Under the pieces are notes generated by a model. The model saw only the letters and a program-made list of their open reading frames with translations, was not told the DNA's origin and did not search any database. The translations under genes were made by a program, and so were the position numbers. DNA of 64,000 bases from Histoplasma ohiense (Eukaryota > Ascomycota > Eurotiomycetes > Onygenales > Ajellomycetaceae), in NCBI GenBank assembly GCA_017607445.1, contig JAEVHH010000004.1, forward strand, positions 3,658,001 through 3,722,000, read 5' to 3'. Positions 21,173 through 32,144 of the stretch are shown here, piece after piece (position 1 is the stretch's first letter; every line of letters starts with the position of its first letter).

Positions 21173-23293
21173 ATGGCCTCCCGTTTCGCGTCACGGCCTG
21201 TCTTCAGGCAACTGGCCTATGTTTCCATATTCGCAGCCACAGGAACCATCGCAGTCTACACAATCACATCCTACTCCAACGGCCCGGGAAGATCCAGAAT
21301 CCAAAACGGATCGCTCTTGCCAAGGGACATACCTCCAAGATTCCCTCGAATAAAGTCGAGGGATGAACAGATATCCGACCTCAGACGCAGTGCAAATGAC
21401 AACATCCAAAAGAGTACACGAAGAGTTTCAAATACGCACCATGAAGGAACAGGGGAGAAGGAAGATGAGAGCGTATACGACCTTCTCGTAATTGGTGCAG
21501 GAGCTACAGGGGCAGGCATTGCCCTGGATGCCGCAACACGCGGGTTGAAAGTAGCCCTCGTCGAGAGAGATGACTTCAGCAGCGGCACCAGCAGCAAAAG
21601 CACAAAACTCGTCCATGGGGGAGTCCGATATCTCGAAAAGGCCATTTTGAACCTGGATTACAACCAATACAAGTTGGTGAAGGAGGCGCTGCACGAACGA
21701 AAATACTTCCTCGATATCGCCCCGCATCTCTCGACGTGGTTGCCCACTCTGCTACCCATTCGCGCATGGTGGCAGGCCCCATATCTCTGGGCGGGGACGA
21801 AGATGTATGACCTGCTTGCTGGCCACCAGGGTTCGCCAGAAGGGTCATATTTTATGACGAAGAATAGAGCCATGGGCGCGTTTCCAACGCTCAATCCCGA
21901 TGGGATGGTTGGGGCGCTATGCTACTATGATGGCCAACATAATGATTCGAGAATGAACGTTTCGCTCGCTATGACCGCTGCGCTGTATGGCGCTACCGTG
22001 GTTAATCATATGGAAGTCACCAGCCTGGAGAAGGATGCCAGTGGGAAACTGTGCGGGGCGCGGGTTCGAGATACCCTTTGCGAAAGTAAAGGTAATAATC
22101 AGGAATTTACCGTACGAGCGAAGGGCATAATCAATGCAACTGGCCCATTTTCAGATGCCATTCAGAAGATGGATGAACCAACGAAAAGGAACATAGTAGC
22201 ACCTAGTAGTGGTGTCCATATTGTTCTCCCTGGATGGCTTGGGCCTCAGAAATTCGGCCTCGTCGACCCTTCGTCGGATGGGCGGGTGATTTTCCTCTTA
22301 CCGTGGGAAGGAAATCTAATTGCCGGAACGACGGATAAACCCTGCGAAGTAGAGGAATCGCCCATCCCCAGGAGTAATGATATCGACTGGATATTGAATG
22401 AGGTTCGGAAACAACTAGCTCCGGAGATCGATCTGCGCCGTTCTGACGTATTGTCTGCGTGGTGCGGTATACGGCCGCTGGTCCTGGACCCGAACTCAAA
22501 GAATACGGAATCTCTGGTACGCAGTCACTTGGTCACAGTTTCAAAATCTGGCCTGCTCACATGCGCTGGTGGCAAATGGACCACCTATCGTGAAATGGCT
22601 GAGGATGCGGTCAACAAGGCCATCGTGGAATTCCAACTGCAACCACAAGGACACCGTCTCCACTCTGATATCAGCGGCACTGGCGCTGACAGGACTACGC
22701 CCCTCCTGGACGGGTCCTGCCAAACACACGCAGTGCCGGTCATTGGCGCGCACGGATATCACAAAACCTTATACATCGATCTCATTAAGAAATTCAACCT
22801 CGACGCAGAAGTCGCACTGCACCTGGCACATTCATACGGCGACCGCGCCTGGGAAGTCGCCTCGATATCCGCATCCGTATCTTCTGCTTCTTCCTCCACC
22901 TCAGGAACTCCCACTCTTTCACGCGCCTCTCACCAACGCCTGTCGCCATCTTATCCATATCTCAAAGCTGAAGTCAAATACGCTGTCAAAAATGAATACG
23001 CCATGACCGCAGCAGACATCCTCGCGCGGCGCACCCGCCTGGCCTTTCTGGACACCAACGCCGCCCTGCAAGCGCTGCCAGGTGTAATTGACCTCATGGC
23101 TGATGAACTGAAATGGAGCCGCGCAAGACGGGAAAGCGAGTGGACCGAAACGGTCCACTTTCTGGCAACGATGGGGCTACCTGCGGATATGATGAGTGTC
23201 ACGCGGGAACAGGTTGTGGCTGGCAAAGTAGCTGCGACGATTGGTGGTGGTGGGAATTCTGTGGTGGGCGGCGCGCGGGCGAAGGGTGAGTAG
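21173..23293 (+). CDS. gut2: FAD-dependent glycerol-3-phosphate dehydrogenase, mitochondrial
   Basis: Oxidises glycerol 3-phosphate to dihydroxyacetone phosphate at the outer face of the inner mitochondrial membrane and passes electrons to ubiquinone. It is the second step of glycerol catabolism and part of the glycerol-phosphate shuttle. A single uninterrupted frame encodes 706 residues. The N-terminus is basic and followed by a hydrophobic stretch (about residues 14-33), consistent with mitochondrial import and membrane anchoring. The dinucleotide-binding motif VIGAGATGAGIALDAATRG lies at about 106-124, followed by the family signatures SSGTSSKSTKLVHGGVRYLE and CAGGKWTTYREMA. The C-terminal domain contains VKYAVKNEYAMTAADILARRTRLAF. 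A low-complexity Ser-rich insert sits at about 565-580. With glycerol kinase and the channel at 1-5.2 kb it completes a glycerol pathway. Confidence 0.97.
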   Translation: MASRFASRPVFRQLAYVSIFAATGTIAVYTITSYSNGPGRSRIQNGSLLPRDIPPRFPRIKSRDEQISDLRRSANDNIQKSTRRVSNTHHEGTGEKEDESVYDLLVIGAGATGAGIALDAATRGLKVALVERDDFSSGTSSKSTKLVHGGVRYLEKAILNLDYNQYKLVKEALHERKYFLDIAPHLSTWLPTLLPIRAWWQAPYLWAGTKMYDLLAGHQGSPEGSYFMTKNRAMGAFPTLNPDGMVGALCYYDGQHNDSRMNVSLAMTAALYGATVVNHMEVTSLEKDASGKLCGARVRDTLCESKGNNQEFTVRAKGIINATGPFSDAIQKMDEPTKRNIVAPSSGVHIVLPGWLGPQKFGLVDPSSDGRVIFLLPWEGNLIAGTTDKPCEVEESPIPRSNDIDWILNEVRKQLAPEIDLRRSDVLSAWCGIRPLVLDPNSKNTESLVRSHLVTVSKSGLLTCAGGKWTTYREMAEDAVNKAIVEFQLQPQGHRLHSDISGTGADRTTPLLDGSCQTHAVPVIGAHGYHKTLYIDLIKKFNLDAEVALHLAHSYGDRAWEVASISASVSSASSSTSGTPTLSRASHQRLSPSYPYLKAEVKYAVKNEYAMTAADILARRTRLAFLDTNAALQALPGVIDLMADELKWSRARRESEWTETVHFLATMGLPADMMSVTREQVVAGKVAATIGGGGNSVVGGARAKGE

Positions 23294-24243
23294 AGAACAA
23301 AATACTCTCTTTTATACGTTGTTTCCCTCGCGACATCGTAAAAGGAAAAGAAAAATTTTCCCCTCTCTGCTCGCTTTTGCTGATTATTTCTGAGTGCGTT
23401 GGGCAGAACTGCAAAAATCATCCCCTCCAACTAATAGCTCGATCAAGATTAGTATGAGCCAATAGGGGAAGCAAGAACGAACGAACGGAAAGGAAACAGA
23501 CAAGTGGTAGAAGGGGAAGGGGGAAACAAGAATATGTACCGAGTATAGTATCCATACCATCGCCTAAATAGGCCATTATTTGATATTTTGAAGGCTTTAT
23601 AATTATGGTGCATAGCGAAGCAAGCGTGGCATTTTTGTTTTGAAACATAGTGGAATTAGCGATAGGACATAGAAGGAAAAAGGGGGTGAAGATAATCAAT
23701 AATATAATGGAGTTTTCATCAAATTGGGATTTATCTCAGTCCCTGGCGTTCTGTGTTAGAGGGTATATACTTTCTTCATTAGCCTCTTTAGTAGAGAAGG
23801 GCACATCCGGTGAGCAACCATAGAAAAAGAATCCGTGGCAGATATGAATGTCACACCGTGATCTAGGAAGGAAAAAGAGAATAAATAGGAGAAAAGAAAG
23901 GAAATGTATGATGGGGTTAACGAAATAAATGCAAAAAAAGAAAAAAAAAATGGCGTAATGATAACAATATTCTCCCCTCCCAAATCCGACATCCTGAAAG
24001 AACAGCAAGAAAAGCAAACTCCCTAGTAGTAAACAGACTCAACTGCATGTTAAGCAAGATAAATTTCAACAACGAGCAACGTTATATATATATACACACA
24101 CACACCATCCAAAAGTAAAAAAGAAAAATAAAATAAAATAAAAATTGGTTGGGTCTCACATAGTACGATATATTCTCCGCAGGGGTAGTCGGAGGACCAT
24201 AACGAACAAAAGGTGGGGCAATGCACTCAAATAACAACATCCT
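23294..24243. other. Convergent 3' intergenic region
   Basis: Lies between the 3' ends of the glycerol-3-phosphate dehydrogenase gene and the leftward acidic-protein gene, so both 3' untranslated regions fall here. It is A/T-rich, with a TA/CA dinucleotide tract at 24083-24104 and AAAAT repeats after it. No gene is supported. Confidence 0.6.
24083..24104 (+). repeat. TA/CA dinucleotide microsatellite
   Basis: A run of TA dinucleotides passes directly into a run of CA dinucleotides. It lies in the convergent 3' intergenic region. Length variation between strains would be expected. Confidence 0.85.
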
Positions 24244-26180
24244 TTATCCAGCCATTTCGACATCCTTCCTCTCAACGGCGGATTCTCCGAACTCATTGTT
24301 TTCGCGTGCATCGTCGGGCCTTGAAACATCCGCAACAACGCTCTGGCCATTCTCCGTCGGCAGGGAGTCGTGGTTGCGAGCAGCAGTGTCATTGCCCGGG
24401 TTGTCTAAACTGGCTTCTAGGCTGCTAAGCAGATCAATTTCACCGTCTTCGAAAAGGATGGGCACGCTGTGTGGTTCAGGACGTGTCGATGTTGAGGCTA
24501 AGGCCGGGTGGGAATTTTCTTGCGGTGGAGAGTGTTGAGTGATTTCGGGCTTAACCCCGTTGGAGGGGATATAGGGATATTCTTGGGGGTTTGAAGCGCC
24601 GTTTTGGTTGTTTGCTAGTGATTCTGCGTCGTCACCCGCGGGTTCGGATGGTTTGGACGCTTGGTCATTAAAGGAGGCGTCCTTGTTTGCATCAGACAAA
24701 GAGGTTCCGGCAGATGGTGGGACTGGGGTTAGAGAAGAGTTTTTAGTGGGGACGGGTGGTGGGGGTTGTTGTTCGGGTTTTGGATATAGCCCCTCTCGCG
24801 GCGGCTCTGCTATATGACTTGTGGAGGGAGCCGTCGCAAGTGGGAGATCTGGTGAACTAGGCATATCTCTTGCTGGAATTGAAGTATCCTTGTGTTGTTC
24901 CTGTTCTGGGGATAAAGCGTGATCGCGCATATCCAGTATGGGTTCTTCTTTCTCAGGAACTGTTGAGACATCTCCTTGGGCCTCTTGTTCAGGTTTAATA
25001 ATAGTTTCCGGGGATTTTGATTCTGGGCCAGATTCTCGTCTCTCATCACTCTCTTCGTCCTCCGTTTCCTCATCCCCTTCCTCGTCTTCTTCGTGTAATA
25101 TTTGTGAAGCAGTCGAACTGCCATGCTGTGTTGTACCCGACATCATCACATCCCCAGGGGCTTGAGAAGCATCAGTATCGCCGAGAGCAGTATCTGCAGT
25201 TTCCCCCTCGCCAGATGCAAACATCACTTTCTTCCGGCTACCTTTTTCAATATCAGACGCCTTTCTTTTTGATGGAGGATCTTGCTTTTCCATTGGCGCG
25301 ACCATGCTAGAATCTGGCTCTGCGACAAGGCCCCTTGGATCTCCCACTCCAATTCCTTCAGCAGCAGTTCCTGGAACAGGCAGCGCTGCAACAACAGCCA
25401 CATCGCTATTTCCAGGGACGACCTCAGCATTTTCTGTGATTTCCCCTTCAACTTTATGACCTTCAGGCACCCAGGCTTCGTATATCGAGGTTTTTCCCGT
25501 TATAGGATCAATCTTCTTGAACTTGGTTTTCTTCATTGGCGGCTTAGGTTCTGGCTGTACTTCAGCCGTGCCATTTAATGCAGTTGACCCATACAGTGAT
25601 GACAATCCTGGTCTCCTTTTCGCGAGAAACTCTGCTTCAGGTGGCTCCATATGTCGCGGTGCTAATGTCCATTTTCCGGCAGTAAATGTACGTTCAAAGG
25701 GAGGCGCCGCAGTAGGCTCATCGGAGTCTTTGGTCTCCTTTTCGTCACCCTCAACCTCATGAGGCGCTGGTCGAATATACTTGCATCCGGCTCTGGCAGC
25801 GCGTAATAATGCCCGACTCATTGGTGTTAATAGGTGACTGTCTCTGGGCATCGGTAATTCGGGCAACGCCTGTGGTCCTCCTAATCTCGTATCTGGTTGT
25901 TCAGTTTTCGGGGTTTGGTAAATCACGACTGGTTGCCGAACCCAACGCCGGACGGGGAAGCCTTCGAAGACATCGTGATCGACCTGTCCCGTTCTCGTCC
26001 TATTGGGGACGGTTTCCGCAAGTGCTTGCGACCGACGAGAGGATCGGAACTATAACAGCATTTTGTCAACAGAGTGAAGCGTGGGTTAGTACGCCGAGTT
26101 ACTGCCTGATGCGGCGCTCAAAATAGGATATTTCACTAACACAGTGTTATGTGATGGAAATGTACACATACCGAAGGCAT
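24244..26180 (-). CDS. Conserved fungal acidic, proline-rich protein of unknown function
   Basis: Exon 2 (24244-26049) is open for 602 codons. Upstream of a 122-bp intron (26050-26171, GTATGT donor, TTATAG acceptor) a first exon of only 9 nt, ATGCCTTCG at 26172-26180, supplies Met-Pro-Ser in frame, giving about 604 residues. The N-terminal 200 residues hold the conserved-looking blocks FEGFPVRRWVRQPVV, PMSRALLRAARAGCKYIRP, FTAGKWTLAPRHMEPPEAEF and KKTKFKKIDPITGKTSIYE. The rest is disordered and rich in Glu, Asp, Pro and Ser, with an acidic run EEDEEGDEETEDEE. I believe related proteins occur across Eurotiomycetes but cannot name a function. A nuclear or chromatin-associated role would fit the composition but is a guess. 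Confidence 0.8.
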
Positions 26181-26790
26181 TGAGATTAAAATGAAGATTC
26201 GCCGGTTCAGACTCCGCTCCAGAGCTTAGATTTCTGTATGCCGGGCGTCGGACTGGTTATACTGCTATCATTTCCACCAGGGATCAATCCGTCGTGTGCA
26301 TATGGTATCGGTGCTGGCGCATCGGTGCGTCAAAGGGCGCTAAAAAGCAATATAATCACGTGACTCAAAACTTACTCCCTGAATCCATTTTTCAACGATG
26401 GAGCAAAGAGGAGCCGCGGAATGAAGATTGGTAGTATGTCATTGTTTCTTATTGCGCATCGGATGTAGGATTCCATGGGTATATATTGATTCTATTTTTG
26501 TGGGGTAATCCACTGCCGGGATCACAAATATCAGACCTGAGAATATCCGCCAAAAGGCCGAAATCGCCTATACAAGGCAAAAGAGCTACGAAATAACAAA
26601 TAAAAACGGGAAACAAATATTATATATGTACAAGCACACAGGGCTATTTCGACTCCGTTGGTACATTCTCCTGTTTCCCAACCCTGAGGTTGAGGAGTCC
26701 CATCGAATCCCAAGCCCGACCAGACGCTCAATCCCAACTGGAGTTACTGTTCAGCATGCGTACCTGGTTAACGTAGGTTGGACCATATGC

Positions 26791-27416
26791 TTACCCTGTA
26801 TCTTTCTGTCGCACAATGCTGCCCGCATTCCCGGATTCTTTGCCCTAAAAAAATACGAAGATTTTAGCGACTGCTAGTTCCCCTCTCTTTTCGAAGCACG
26901 GGAAAATAGCTATGTAACATACCGTAGCTTCTCCCTCGACAACTAATTTGTCTAGTTGATAGAATTGGCTTATGACGGTTTGTCTCTGAGGTAATACGAG
27001 GAATAATTAGTACATTTCTTTCTTGTAATTTCGAGGGCAACAGCAAAGTCCGGAACAGCATGTGCAGCGGCGGGGGAGCCAACCTTCATCATGCGCAAAT
27101 CCTGCAATCCTTTTTGCATCAATTCCTGTATTTCCCGTTCCCCAGTCACATGTTGGTGTTCCCGAAACGCATCTATCGTTCTTCTCCGCGCATATTCCCG
27201 AAAATTGTATGCAGCAAAATGGCGTGATTGGCGGAGGAGTGACCGGAACTAGTGACATGTTTATGGTTAACGTAAACGTAGACAAAATATGAGAATATTG
27301 ATATAAAATGTGACATGAACTGAGGAAAGAAATGGATCGTGCGATTAAAAGCCAACTGAGTGTCTTACCAACGAACGAGCCTGAAAGGCTGAATTCGACT
27401 GAGTGACAACAGACAT
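26791..27416 (-). CDS. isd11: ISD11 / LYR-motif iron-sulfur assembly factor
   Basis: Small mitochondrial partner of the cysteine desulfurase Nfs1, required for Fe-S cluster synthesis. Four exons fit exactly: 27369-27416, 27084-27248, 26923-26985 and 26791-26844, with introns of 120, 98 and 78 bp. They sum to 330 bp, 109 residues, the normal size. The assembled chain reads RSLFRSLLRQSRHFAAYNFREY, then RRRTIDAFREH, QELMQKGLQDLRMMK, RQTVISQFYQLDKLVVE and ends SIVRQKDTG. The LYR position is LFR, at the exon 1/2 junction. These blocks match the LYRM4 pattern of a tripeptide helix start followed by an FREYxxRR-type helix. The gene is easy to miss because no exon exceeds 165 bp. It diverges from VMA22 with 656 bp between starts. 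Confidence 0.93.
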
Positions 27417-28072
27417 GATAGCAGGAGTTTATAGATAGATATAAGTTGAAGAATTCGTCTCTCCCTCTTTGTCTCGCTTCGCACAGTGATATCCTCCGGA
27501 GTGTTGGGCCGAACGCGGGATATTCGGCGTGGCCGAGTGTGAGAGTCCGCAGCGAGTGATTTCAGATCCTCTTCCGATCCTCTTCCGATCGGATTAAAGC
27601 CGCTGGAGTACTTTAATTCTATATCTGCACGGCGTACCTGTGGTAACAACAGTAACAACGATAGCGCATGGGGATAGCGTTCAATGTAACAGCGGACGGA
27701 TTCGAGGTTTTGACTTCCGCTTGGCGTGACCTTCGCAGAGGGTCAACTAACAAAAACACTATCGTAATCTGACAGAAGGGGCAAATTAAACAAATGTTAA
27801 TAGCGGAAATCAAACGAAGCCCTGAGAGTAATTAGGCAGAGTCGTCTCGTTCTGTCGGCAAACAATACCCCGGATGCCTGGGAAGAAGGTTCTGGGTTTG
27901 GTCTCGATGACGCTAGCCCAAAACATTTTTCGGGTTTAGCCCCAGCTGAATGTCCGCATCCGTGAGCTCCGTGAGCTCCGTGAGCAACAAGACATCTCCA
28001 TCATCCTGTTACGTCAATACCATCACGCAACATATCTACCTTTGCACGCTCTCTTCTAATGCTACTTTCATC
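27417..28072. promoter_or_regulatory. Divergent promoter region of ISD11 and VMA22
   Basis: A 656-bp interval between two start codons on opposite strands. It holds a short direct repeat CCTCTTCCGAT (two copies near 27567-27590) and three copies of GTGAGCTCC-like sequence near 27962-27983 just before VMA22. No specific factor site is assigned. Confidence 0.5.
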
Positions 28073-29022
28073 ATGGTCCAGGAAATCATGGATCAATTGC
28101 CCACGCCACCCGCAACCCCAGCTGACGGAGCGGGTTCCAGCGAGCTATCATCACCAACAGAAAAATCGCTGGTAGAGCTTTCGCAAGAGCTGGATTGCGT
28201 TTTAGAACGTTATCTCCACCTGTTAGATCAACAACAGCGACTGCAGCAGGAGATTGGTCGAGAATTCTCTTCCGTATGGCTTCCAACTTCCCATTCATTT
28301 TATGTCGGGAAATAGAAAATCAAAATTCTGAGAGATTGGTTCGCTGTAGGGGTTTTTGTCGCTTGCGTGCGCGAATAAATCTTGCCCTCCCGGCCGGCGG
28401 TATGGCGAAGATTACTACGATGAGAGGATGAAGGCGATAAGGAAACTGTATGCTTTCCCGTTGCAAATATCATCTCATCCTGTGGGGGTGGCAGTTGCTT
28501 CGAAACATACACGTACTCATTGTCACGGGCAGCAAGCGAAGGCTAATTTAATCCAAACATTACACCCACAGAACAATCAACCCGCTTTCAAGCATTCCTA
28601 CCCAAGCGAAACCCACCATTTTAAGCTCAAACAAAAATAAAAGCAGTCCATCATTCACCGTCGAAAGCGTATCGCTATCACCCCCTAACGCAATAGAACC
28701 GAAAGATGTCACTGAAGACGGAAATGAAGAGACAAATTCCAAAGCATCCCCTCGAAGCTCTGATCCAGACGAGTTGAATATTTCCACAGAGTCTGAAAAG
28801 CCAAGAGCTTACGGGAAGCGGTCCAATCCAATTAACTGGTTTGGAATACTCGTTCCTCCAGCTTTACGAAGCGCGCAACAATCATTTTGTACGGCCGTCG
28901 ACGGCCCAATTCCCTTACTGGCTACTGTGATTACTGAAATGCGCGGAGTTGAGAGGGATATAGAGGTATTGAGAGGCATGTTGGCCGCTGCAACGGTCGA
29001 CAATGATGGAAACGAAAAATAG
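28073..29022 (+). CDS. vma22: VMA22 / CCDC115-like V-ATPase assembly factor
   Basis: An endoplasmic-reticulum-associated factor that helps assemble the V0 sector of the vacuolar ATPase. Three exons: 28073-28273, 28350-28447 and 28572-29022, with introns of 76 and 124 bp. They sum to 750 bp, 249 residues. Exon 1 ends in a leucine/glutamine-rich coiled coil (LERYLHLLDQQQRLQQEI). Exon 2 supplies the family block GFLSLACANKSCPPGRRYGE with DYYDERMKAIRK. Exon 3 has a Ser-rich linker, then NPINWFGILVPPALRSAQQS and an amphipathic helix IPLLATVITEMRGVERDIEV. The block GFLSLAxAN...YGxDxYDERM is the hallmark of the Vma22/CCDC115 family. Upstream in-frame methionine at 27950 is unlikely to be used, because it would add a low-complexity Ser-Val stretch. 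Confidence 0.9.
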
Positions 29023-30534
29023 GAAACAATAGAGGTAAACACAAGGGTTTTTTTTTTGTTGGAAATGTATATTTATATTTTCATCAGACTCCCCAGGAAA
29101 TTTTGTATCCTTGTCTCTCCTAGGTGGGTCTCATTAAATATAATGTTAGTTTGGAGATATTGTTAATGATCTAGTTGTCTTAGGACGATCTATGGGATTC
29201 TATCATGATGCTTTGAAAAATCGATGCATAAATCTGGAGTAAGTGAAATGGACTTTTCCGCGTGCTCAGGCGTAGTTAGGTCTAATCACAATGACCTAGG
29301 GTTCCTTTTAAATGTAATCATTTTAGGACTTTTTCTTCTGCAAAACTTAGCGAATTAACACCCCTTAACAACGCGAAGGCCACTTGAACCTTATCCGCCG
29401 GTCGGTGGCGGGAGACGCTCCAACAGGCAGATTCAGGAGACATCAGCTGACCCACCGATTTTATATAAAGTGCCCTTGGATTCATATTTTACTACATGGC
29501 AAAGGTTGATGGTGTCTCTGATTGATCAGTCCCTATGTATTGACTTTGCCGCATTATATTTTCAGATTCCTCTTATTATGGTTTGCTTCAATCTGACATT
29601 TTGTTCTCACCACTGTTGGTAGTCTTGAAATCGGATATGCGCGCTGGTGTCAAATAGGGGGAACAAAGGATGTTCGCAATTGGAGCGTCGGCATTACGTA
29701 TCGTTGGCATACTGCAAAGTTCGCACATTGCTACAGTGGGAGGCAGATTCTTTAAGAGTCGGATGGAGAACGTAGTCGGCCGAACGAGTCAACGTTAAAG
29801 CTCTGTATCACTAGAGTAAAAATATATATCCGTGTTCAAGCGCACACAAAACACGCAGTTCGATGGAAAGATTGAAAATGTATTAACTCCAGAGGTGGGC
29901 TATTTATAGCTATCCACCCGAGAGCAACTCTAATTTAGAATTTACACAAAATAAGTGTTGATTCGATTAACTTATTGTGACTTCAAACCAATCTAGTCGA
30001 TTATGCAGCCGATATTTATCAAGGTCGTCTTGGGGGGATCCCAAGAACTGCAGAATACCGCGATAAAAAAAATTGGGTTAGAGATGCGGTGCGATTGAAA
30101 CTGACGATTCCGCTGGATCTTGAGCAGCAAGGCCAAGTACAAAACAGATCGGATGGGTGGAGTGTGATTAGAGTTTTTAAACTCTGGCACTAGAGAACTT
30201 TATCTTATCATCGGGCCATCCCGAGATCCGGAACCAAGAGCGACCCTACTTATCATCAGTGCGAATCCAAGTTTCCCGCGCAAAAGATTCTAGCGAGAAG
30301 ACAGCTTCCGAAATCATGACGCAAGGTCTCTAGAGTATAGACAGTTTTGGAACGCCCGAGGCTGTTCTCAATAAATACCAAAAGAATCGGAGGATAGTTT
30401 TGAACTGATCTTGTTTGTTTGACTCTAGGAAAACATAGACACGACACATCGTAGGCCGAAGCAAGGACTCTTAAGATTATTCGGCTTCCATTTCTGCAAC
30501 CTGAGTTTCTATTTCCGTACTATTTCTTTTCCCT

Positions 30535-30539
<5 letters not shown>

Positions 30540-30567
<28 letters not shown>
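30540..30567 (+). repeat. TC dinucleotide microsatellite
   Basis: Fourteen or so TC repeats followed by TTTC units and a T run to about 30582. It lies in gene-poor DNA directly before a segment with almost no CpG. Confidence 0.9.
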
Positions 30568-30582
<15 letters not shown>

Positions 30583-31619
30583 GTGAACCATGGCCAGGCC
30601 GAGATAACAGAGAAAATTCTGAGGACTAGAACACATGTCTTTCAAAGCTGAAGATCTCATCTTCATCTGGTAGGCTTATAGAGGATAAAGATGCCTAAAC
30701 AAAATGTTTTGTTCTCAGCTCGTTAGCCTCTTCCTAAGCTTGCATAGTGCATTCACATAGGCACCCACACAATTGACTTCTCTGTCACTGCTATCAACAT
30801 CAAGAATTAGAGAAAAAGGACATAAGAACCAGAAATATTTGGAAATTATAAATAGAGGAGTCTCAAACCATCACTGATTTTCACACAAGTATCACTCTCC
30901 TAAATAGCAGCTACTACTGAAAAGCACCAAAGTATATGGTTGACTATTACATCTTCAAGATATCCTTTGAACACATACACCATGAAATTCTTTTTTTCCT
31001 CACTTCCACCGCCAGCAAGCGTGCGCCTTGCCCACCTCCGACCAGAACTCAAGCAAAAACCCAGTCACTGAGAGGAGATGTAGAGGTGAGGGAGCTTCAA
31101 ACATACATCAATAACTCCCAATAATTTCAGTTACTCTTGTTTCTTTTGCTTCTTTGTTTTTTTGGCCCCAGGGGGAAGCGGACGGCGAGGAGAAGCAGAG
31201 ATGCCAGTTAATGAACTGCACAGGGAACCAACAAAATATGAGAAGACTAACTTCTGCTCCCCTTCATTGTTTACCTAGGCCTTGCTGAAAATTGCAGCAG
31301 CATTGCAGAATGTTGTTCTAATGTTTGCATTAACATCTGCTACCGCGCTAAGCAGAAGGAGAAAATTGCTCGAGGACGCAAAGTACTGTTACCTACCTAA
31401 TTTCCGCTTTTTTCCTATACTCTTTCCTCAGCCGCTCTAATAGACAAGTACCCTAGTATTCGGTATTGTCCAATGTTTCGTTTTCTAGCCGTTGATGTGG
31501 TGTGGTATGCAATGGAAAATATGAAAAACTCCAACTTGGGATTCTGAGGAACGAGCCTGGAGCGCTGTTGGGTTTGGTTTTTCCGCTGTATGCAGTGTTG
31601 TAGATGTTGGTAAAACTCG

Positions 31620-31718
31620 TTAAACCTGGATAGTCCATGTTAGCGTTGTTGCAGTCGTTGGTGCAAGCGGGATACATCCGAGTAGAAGCAGCATCATTGA
31701 AATTGGCACACCCATCAT
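31620..31718 (-). other. Candidate short secreted peptide frame
   Basis: The frame begins MMGVPISMMLLLLGCIPLA and ends 32 residues later. The N-terminus has the length, hydrophobic core and small residues of a secretion signal, but the remaining peptide is about ten residues and there is no family match. It may be the first exon of a longer gene, or chance. Unsupported beyond composition. Confidence 0.15.
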
Positions 31719-32144
31719 TGTGATTTTTTATGATACTTTTTCAGTAGTTAGTTAAAATACAGTTAATTAGGGTTTGCGTTTGCATTGAAATTTAAACATT
31801 ATAATAATTACTCGTACGATATTTTAATATAAGCGAAACATGATACAAATGAACGCTCACAGGGATAATAAATAGAACATTCAAGGGAAATGTAATGGGC
31901 AAAAGAAAAGGGGGTGCAGTTATAGTGATACATCTGTAGAGCCGAAAAGAATGGTGTTCAGGATATGAGGAAACCGTTCAAATAGGACATATGATAACTT
32001 CTGATGTGGAACCATGAATCGGTATTTGAAGCGGAAAATGAATTATAATCAGGGAATGGTAAGAAGTGATTCTAGGAATTTCAAGCTTGTTAGTCACGGT
32101 TTGGATCAATTGGCTCCTCTTTGAACTGCACGTCTTGAGTCTCC

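Larger units (their letters stand above)
29023..32144. other. Gene-poor region
   Basis: About 3.1 kb without a supported gene. It contains a TC microsatellite (30540-30567) and a CpG-free stretch from about 30721 to 31008. A minus-strand frame at 31620-31718 encodes a 32-residue peptide with a strong signal-peptide profile. An overlapping minus-strand frame ending at 31453 reads YPACTNDCNNANMDYPGLTS and also looks protein-like. Neither can be tied to a family. Confidence 0.4.

Noticed and set aside
27560..27595. Resemblance to a sequencing-adapter end (CTCTTCCGATC twice)
   Set aside because: Only 11 bases match, they recur as a short tandem duplication, and the flanks continue as ordinary intergenic DNA, so contamination is not supported.
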